NCBI RefSeq assembly: GCF_006125015.1
Contig: NZ_SZZN01000001.1
Span: 2,294,001 to 2,358,000 of the forward strand
From: Roseovarius arcticus
GTDB lineage: Bacteria; Pseudomonadota; Alphaproteobacteria; Rhodobacterales; Rhodobacteraceae
Length of the DNA: 64,000 bases
Direction: 5' to 3'
Part shown: in pieces, positions 60,677 through 64,000 of the stretch
Layout of the letters: every line of letters begins with the position of its first letter
Numbering within the stretch: position 1 is the first letter of the stretch
The notes under the pieces: model-generated
What the model was told of the DNA's origin: nothing
The model's input: only the letters and a program-made list of their open reading frames with translations
The model's database searches: none
Program-made: the position numbers and the translations under genes

Positions 60677-62131
60677 CTACCCGTGATTGTTGATAATTGT
60701 CTTGATTTGCGAGAATTCCAGCAGCGCGGCAAAGCCCTTTTCGCGGCCATGGCCGGACTTGCGCACACCGCCGAATGGCAGTTCGATACCGCCGCCCGCG
60801 CCGAACCCGTTGATATAGACCTGCCCCCCGCGCAGCGCCTTGGCCACGCGGTGCTGGCGTGCGCCATCCCGCGTCCAGACCGATGCCATAAGGCCATACT
60901 CGGTATCGTTGGCGATGCGGATGGCGTCCGCTTCGTCCTTGAACGTCAGGGCGCACAGGACGGGGCCGAACACCTCCTCCTGCGCAATTTTCGAGCGTGG
61001 ATCGCAGGGACCAAACAGCGCGGGCGCAACGTAATAGCCTCCGCCGGGCGCGCCTGTCCGCACCTTGCCGCGCGCGATCAGAGGCGCATCGGCGCCGTCG
61101 ATATAGGCCTCGACCCGCTTTTTCTGCTTGGCCGAGATCAACGGACCTAGAATTGCATCCTCGCCGGACTCGGATGCCTCCAGCCCTTCAAATCGCTCCT
61201 TTAGGGCCGCGACCACTTTGTCATAGATACCCTCTTGGATCATGACGCGGCTTCCGGCCGAGCATGTCTGCCCGCCATTGGTGATGATGCCGCCTACGAT
61301 CAGCGGCAGCGCGGCGTCCAAATCGGCATCGTCGAATATGATTTGCGGGGATTTGCCGCCCAACTCCAACGTGCAGGCGATATAGTTTTTCGCCGCAGCG
61401 ATCTGGATCATCTGGCCCACTTCGGGCGAGCCGGTAAAGGCAATGAAATCGACGCCGCGATCCTCGGACAGCGCCTTGCCCGCCACGTCACCGCGACCCG
61501 TGACCACGTTTATTGCGCCCGGCGGGAAGCCCGCCTCGCCCGCAAGCTCGGCCAGACGCAAACATGCCAGGCACGCATCCTCGGCGGGCTTTAACACGGT
61601 CGAATTTCCCATCGCCAGTGCCGGCGCCAGTGCCCGGCCAAACATCTGCGCCGGGTAATTCCATGGGATGATACAGGCGATCACGCCGTAGGGCTCGCGC
61701 ACGACCTGCACATTGTAGCCCGTCATGAACGGGATCACCTCGCCATGAACCTTGTCGGCGGCGCCGCCGTAGAATTCGAAGTAGCGCGCGCAGGCGATCA
61801 TATCGGCGCGCGCCTGCTTGATCGGCTTGCCGTTGTCGCGGCTCTCTAACTGGGCCAGCGCCTCGGCCTCGTCCAATATGCGCAGGCTGAACTTTTGCAT
61901 CAGGCGGCCGCGCTCGGCGGCTGTCATGCGGCCCCAGTCACCAGTGTCAAATGCAGTACGTGCGGCCTTGACCGCTGCGCCCACATCCTCAGCTGTTGAG
62001 GCCGCGATGGTGGTAAATACCTCGCCGTCGATGGGCGATAGGACGTCCATCTCGTCGCCCGATGCGGCGGGCAGCCAGTCGCCACCGATCAGGTTCAGGG
62101 CCTTGGGCAGGGTCATATCTTTCGGCATCAT
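60677..62131 (-). CDS. NAD(P)-dependent aldehyde dehydrogenase
   Basis: The 484-residue product has the aldehyde dehydrogenase order: IGGDWLPAASGDEMDV start, IIPWNYPAQMF, FTGSPEVGQMI, TLELGGKSPQIIFDDADLDA with the catalytic Glu, and GGQTCSAGSRVMIQ with the catalytic Cys. It makes an acid from an aldehyde. It lies between the Liv-type ATPase (overlap of four bases) and the SDR, so the pathway goes alcohol to aldehyde to acid for an imported compound. ATG 62131 is used; 62128 is also ATG. Confidence 0.92.
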   Translation of the reverse strand: MMPKDMTLPKALNLIGGDWLPAASGDEMDVLSPIDGEVFTTIAASTAEDVGAAVKAARTAFDTGDWGRMTAAERGRLMQKFSLRILDEAEALAQLESRDNGKPIKQARADMIACARYFEFYGGAADKVHGEVIPFMTGYNVQVVREPYGVIACIIPWNYPAQMFGRALAPALAMGNSTVLKPAEDACLACLRLAELAGEAGFPPGAINVVTGRGDVAGKALSEDRGVDFIAFTGSPEVGQMIQIAAAKNYIACTLELGGKSPQIIFDDADLDAALPLIVGGIITNGGQTCSAGSRVMIQEGIYDKVVAALKERFEGLEASESGEDAILGPLISAKQKKRVEAYIDGADAPLIARGKVRTGAPGGGYYVAPALFGPCDPRSKIAQEEVFGPVLCALTFKDEADAIRIANDTEYGLMASVWTRDGARQHRVAKALRGGQVYINGFGAGGGIELPFGGVRKSGHGREKGFAALLEFSQIKTIINNHG

Positions 62132-62808
62132 GCCGTCTCCTTTTTCTCATCCAGCGAGCCTTCTGCGACTGCGCCGCGCTCAATCACAAAGGTTTGGCTG
62201 GCAAACCCCCGCAGCAGGGACGGGTTCGATTCCGTGATAATAAGTGTCACATTCTGATCGGTGTCGCGCAGTTGGCGCAGCGCGTCGGCATAGCGTTTGG
62301 CTAGTGCGGGGGCGAGACCCTGAAACGGCTCGTCCAGCATGATCAGCTTGGTGCCCAGCATCAAAGCGCGGCCCAGCGCCACCATTTTGCCCTGCCCGCC
62401 TGACACGTTGCCGGCAGGCCGGCCCGCCATCTCGCGCAATTCCGGCAGGATGTGGTACACGCGGTCCAGCCGCTCTTGTGTGGTGGCGGCATCCAGCTTG
62501 GCCACTTGCGCAGGTAGCAAGATGTTCTCTTCGACGGTGAACGCCGAAAACAGGCGGCGGTCTTCGGGCGCGTAGCCGATCCCAAGCGCCGGACGCTTGG
62601 AAGGGGCCATCCCGGTGATGTCCTGACCGTCAAATTTGATCTCGCCCGTGACGTTGGTAAAACCCATGATTGAGCGTAGCAGCGTGGTTTTGCCCGCGCC
62701 GTTGCGGCCAATCAGCGCGACAGTTCCGGATGCGGGAATAGTGAAATTTAGACCCCGCAAAATGGGGATATTCCCGATCGACGCGTTGGCATTGTGAAAG
62801 CTCAGCAT
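62128..62808 (-). CDS. Branched-chain amino-acid type ABC ATPase (LivF)
   Basis: The 226-residue product is a LivF-type ATPase with GRNGAGKTTLLRSIM (Walker A), NVSGGQGKMVALGRAL (signature) and LIMLDEPFQGLAP (Walker B). It pairs with LivG upstream. The operon class imports branched-chain amino acids or many other carbon compounds, so the substrate here is open. One base is shared with the LivG stop. Confidence 0.92.
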   Translation of the reverse strand: MLSFHNANASIGNIPILRGLNFTIPASGTVALIGRNGAGKTTLLRSIMGFTNVTGEIKFDGQDITGMAPSKRPALGIGYAPEDRRLFSAFTVEENILLPAQVAKLDAATTQERLDRVYHILPELREMAGRPAGNVSGGQGKMVALGRALMLGTKLIMLDEPFQGLAPALAKRYADALRQLRDTDQNVTLIITESNPSLLRGFASQTFVIERGAVAEGSLDEKKETA

Positions 62809-63554
62809 CAGGCCACCTCTCCAATAACGTCGCGGATCACGTCGGGATGCTCCAGCACCTCTTGCGGCGATCCGCGCATTTCGACCTTCCCCATATTCCA
62901 GACTGCGACCTCATCTGCGTACTTCTCGACGATGCCCATATCGTGCTCGACAAAGACGGCAGTGACCTCAGCCTCGGCCAGCGCCTTGACCAAAATCTCC
63001 ATCACTTCGAATTTTTCTGAGCTTGCAACGCCTGATGTCGGCTCATCCATCAGCAGCAGCTTGGGCTTCAGCGCCAATGCCACGGCGATGTCGATCAGCT
63101 TGCGCTGGCCCTCGGACAGCTCGTCCACCTGCCGGTGGGCGACGTCGGTGCAGTTAATCATGTCCAACAGATGCATCATCTCGGCCCGCTGCGAGACGTC
63201 TTTTAGTGCCCGAATGGGATTTTTCAGCCTGTCGCGGGCAGCGACGGCGATCAGCAGGTTTTCCAGCGCAGTATGTTCGGTAAAAAGCTGCGGGATCTGG
63301 AACGCACGCGCAACGCCCCGCCGCGTAATCTGGCGCGGAGATAGCGGCGTGACGTCCCGTCCCTCAAAATACACCTTACCCTTGGCAGGTTTCAGCCAGC
63401 CGGTGCAGATGTTCAGAAACGTCGTTTTGCCCGCGCCGTTAGGCCCGATGATCGCAAGGTTTTTGCCCGCGTCAATCTGGATCGAGACGTTATCAGCGGC
63501 GACAACCCCGCCAAAGCGAATCTCAAGCCCCTTGGTTTCCAGCAGATGGGTCAT
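62808..63554 (-). CDS. Branched-chain amino-acid type ABC ATPase (LivG)
   Basis: The 248-residue product is LivG-like: GPNGAGKTTFLNICTG (Walker A), ELSEGQRKLIDIAVALALK (signature) and LLLMDEPTSGV (Walker B), with the longer Liv-type insert. It overlaps the permease gene by four bases and the LivF gene by one. Confidence 0.92.
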   Translation of the reverse strand: MTHLLETKGLEIRFGGVVAADNVSIQIDAGKNLAIIGPNGAGKTTFLNICTGWLKPAKGKVYFEGRDVTPLSPRQITRRGVARAFQIPQLFTEHTALENLLIAVAARDRLKNPIRALKDVSQRAEMMHLLDMINCTDVAHRQVDELSEGQRKLIDIAVALALKPKLLLMDEPTSGVASSEKFEVMEILVKALAEAEVTAVFVEHDMGIVEKYADEVAVWNMGKVEMRGSPQEVLEHPDVIRDVIGEVA

Positions 63555-64000
63555 TCGCCTGCCTCCTTCTTGCCTGCGATGCGTTCCATCAAGCTATTAT
63601 AGATCCCGGCGATGCCGCCCGGTGCAAAGAGGATGATAATCAGCAAGAAGACGCCCAGCACCATCTGCCATACGTCCCCGGCAAAGGCAGACGCATAGGT
63701 GCGCACGATCTCGTAGATCGCGGCACCGACCAGTGCGCCGGGCACCGATCCGGCGCCGCCGAGGACGGCGATAAACACCATCTCGCCAGACCGGATCCAG
63801 TAGGCGTATTCGGGCGTCACAACCCCCTGCACCAGCCCCATCAGGATACCACCAGTGCCGCACAGCATGGCCGAAAGGACGTACCCGTTCAGCATCACGC
63901 GCTGAGGCGACATGCCCAAATATTGCAGGCGCGTCTCGTTCGTTTTGATCGTTCGAAATAGCTGGCCCGCAGGCGATTCAAGCCAACGCATAGAAAACCA
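63551..64000 (-). CDS. Branched-chain amino-acid type ABC permease (LivM), C-terminal part
   Basis: The frame is open to the window edge, so the gene is cut; about 150 C-terminal residues are present. They include the coupling loop GQLFRTIKTNETRLQYLGM, then GGILMGLVQG and MVFIAVLGGAGSVPGALVGAA, which is the Liv permease signature, and a final helix. The ATG at 63991 is internal to the coupling loop. The rest of the operon (LivM start, LivH, binding protein) would lie beyond 64000. Confidence 0.9.
   Translation of the reverse strand, partial: WFSMRWLESPAGQLFRTIKTNETRLQYLGMSPQRVMLNGYVLSAMLCGTGGILMGLVQGVVTPEYAYWIRSGEMVFIAVLGGAGSVPGALVGAAIYEIVRTYASAFAGDVWQMVLGVFLLIIILFAPGGIAGIYNSLMERIAGKKEAGE

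Noticed and set aside
62215..62235. A GGTTCGATTCC-like tRNA T-loop sequence.
   Set aside because: It lies inside the conserved coding region of the LivF gene, and no tRNA cloverleaf can be formed.

Overview
The window looks like chromosomal DNA of a marine-type alphaproteobacterium of the Rhodobacterales (Roseobacter group). The reasons are the Sox thiosulfate-oxidation genes with SoxCD, the PhyR-NepR-EcfG general stress system (restricted to Alphaproteobacteria), the high GC content, tightly overlapping ATGA-type gene junctions and frequent TTG/GTG starts. No rRNA, tRNA, insertion sequence, prophage or CRISPR array was seen. About 65 protein genes cover almost the whole window.

Region 1 (1-16.8 kb) is a sulfur region. 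It starts inside soxB, followed by soxC and soxD. After soxD comes a strong hairpin and then a broken C-terminal remnant of a SoxF/FccB flavoprotein; soxE and most of soxF are gone. Next are a DUF302 protein, two full-length YeeE/YedE (thiosulfate-transporter-type) genes in convergent orientation, and two exported metallo-beta-lactamase-fold proteins of the SoxG/SoxH kind. One of these has lost the canonical metal motif, and its operon has an ATTC-N8-GAAT sulfide-repressor-like site at its promoter. The transhydrogenase genes pntAB follow. A Crp/Fnr regulator with a Cys-x5-Cys pair then heads a second sulfur operon: DUF2892, a split YeeE pair, a SulP anion transporter and a persulfide-dioxygenase-like enzyme.

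Region 2 (17-20.7 kb) is a phospholipid operon with two phospholipase-D/cardiolipin-synthase enzymes around an endonuclease/exonuclease/phosphatase-fold protein. Region 3 (20.7-29.7 kb) is a LysR-controlled catabolic operon. It holds LamB/YcsF (PxpA), a stand-alone biotin carrier, a biotin carboxylase, two carboxyltransferase-type subunits (PxpB- and PxpC-like) and a three-gene ribose-type ABC importer. It reads as a split, urea-carboxylase-like enzyme for an imported, unidentified amide or lactam.

Region 4 (29.7-37.8 kb) is a general-stress island: dps, ZIP transporter, PhyK-type kinase, ecfG, nepR, phyR, DUF1328, DUF883, a holin-like protein, a YihY-type membrane protein and others. Five GGAAC-N16/17-(C/G/T)GT(T/A) promoter sites can be read by eye, which ties the island together as a self-regulated EcfG regulon.

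Region 5 (37.8-48.3 kb) is an envelope region: two sulfotransferases, a porin, a class II aldolase, an LptE-like lipoprotein, two glycosyltransferases, an MsbA-type ABC exporter and an RgpF-type protein. Region 6 (48.4-56.2 kb) holds a cupin, a dimethylarginine-hydrolase-type enzyme with an aminotransferase, a polar amino-acid ABC importer, a four-domain rhodanese and a cysteine-dioxygenase-type thiol dioxygenase. Region 7 (56.3-64 kb) has a class III CoA-transferase divergent from a CitE/HpcH lyase and a class I fumarase/mesaconase (a possible C5-dicarboxylate pathway). It ends with a Liv-type ABC importer operon carrying an aldehyde dehydrogenase and an SDR, which runs off the window edge.
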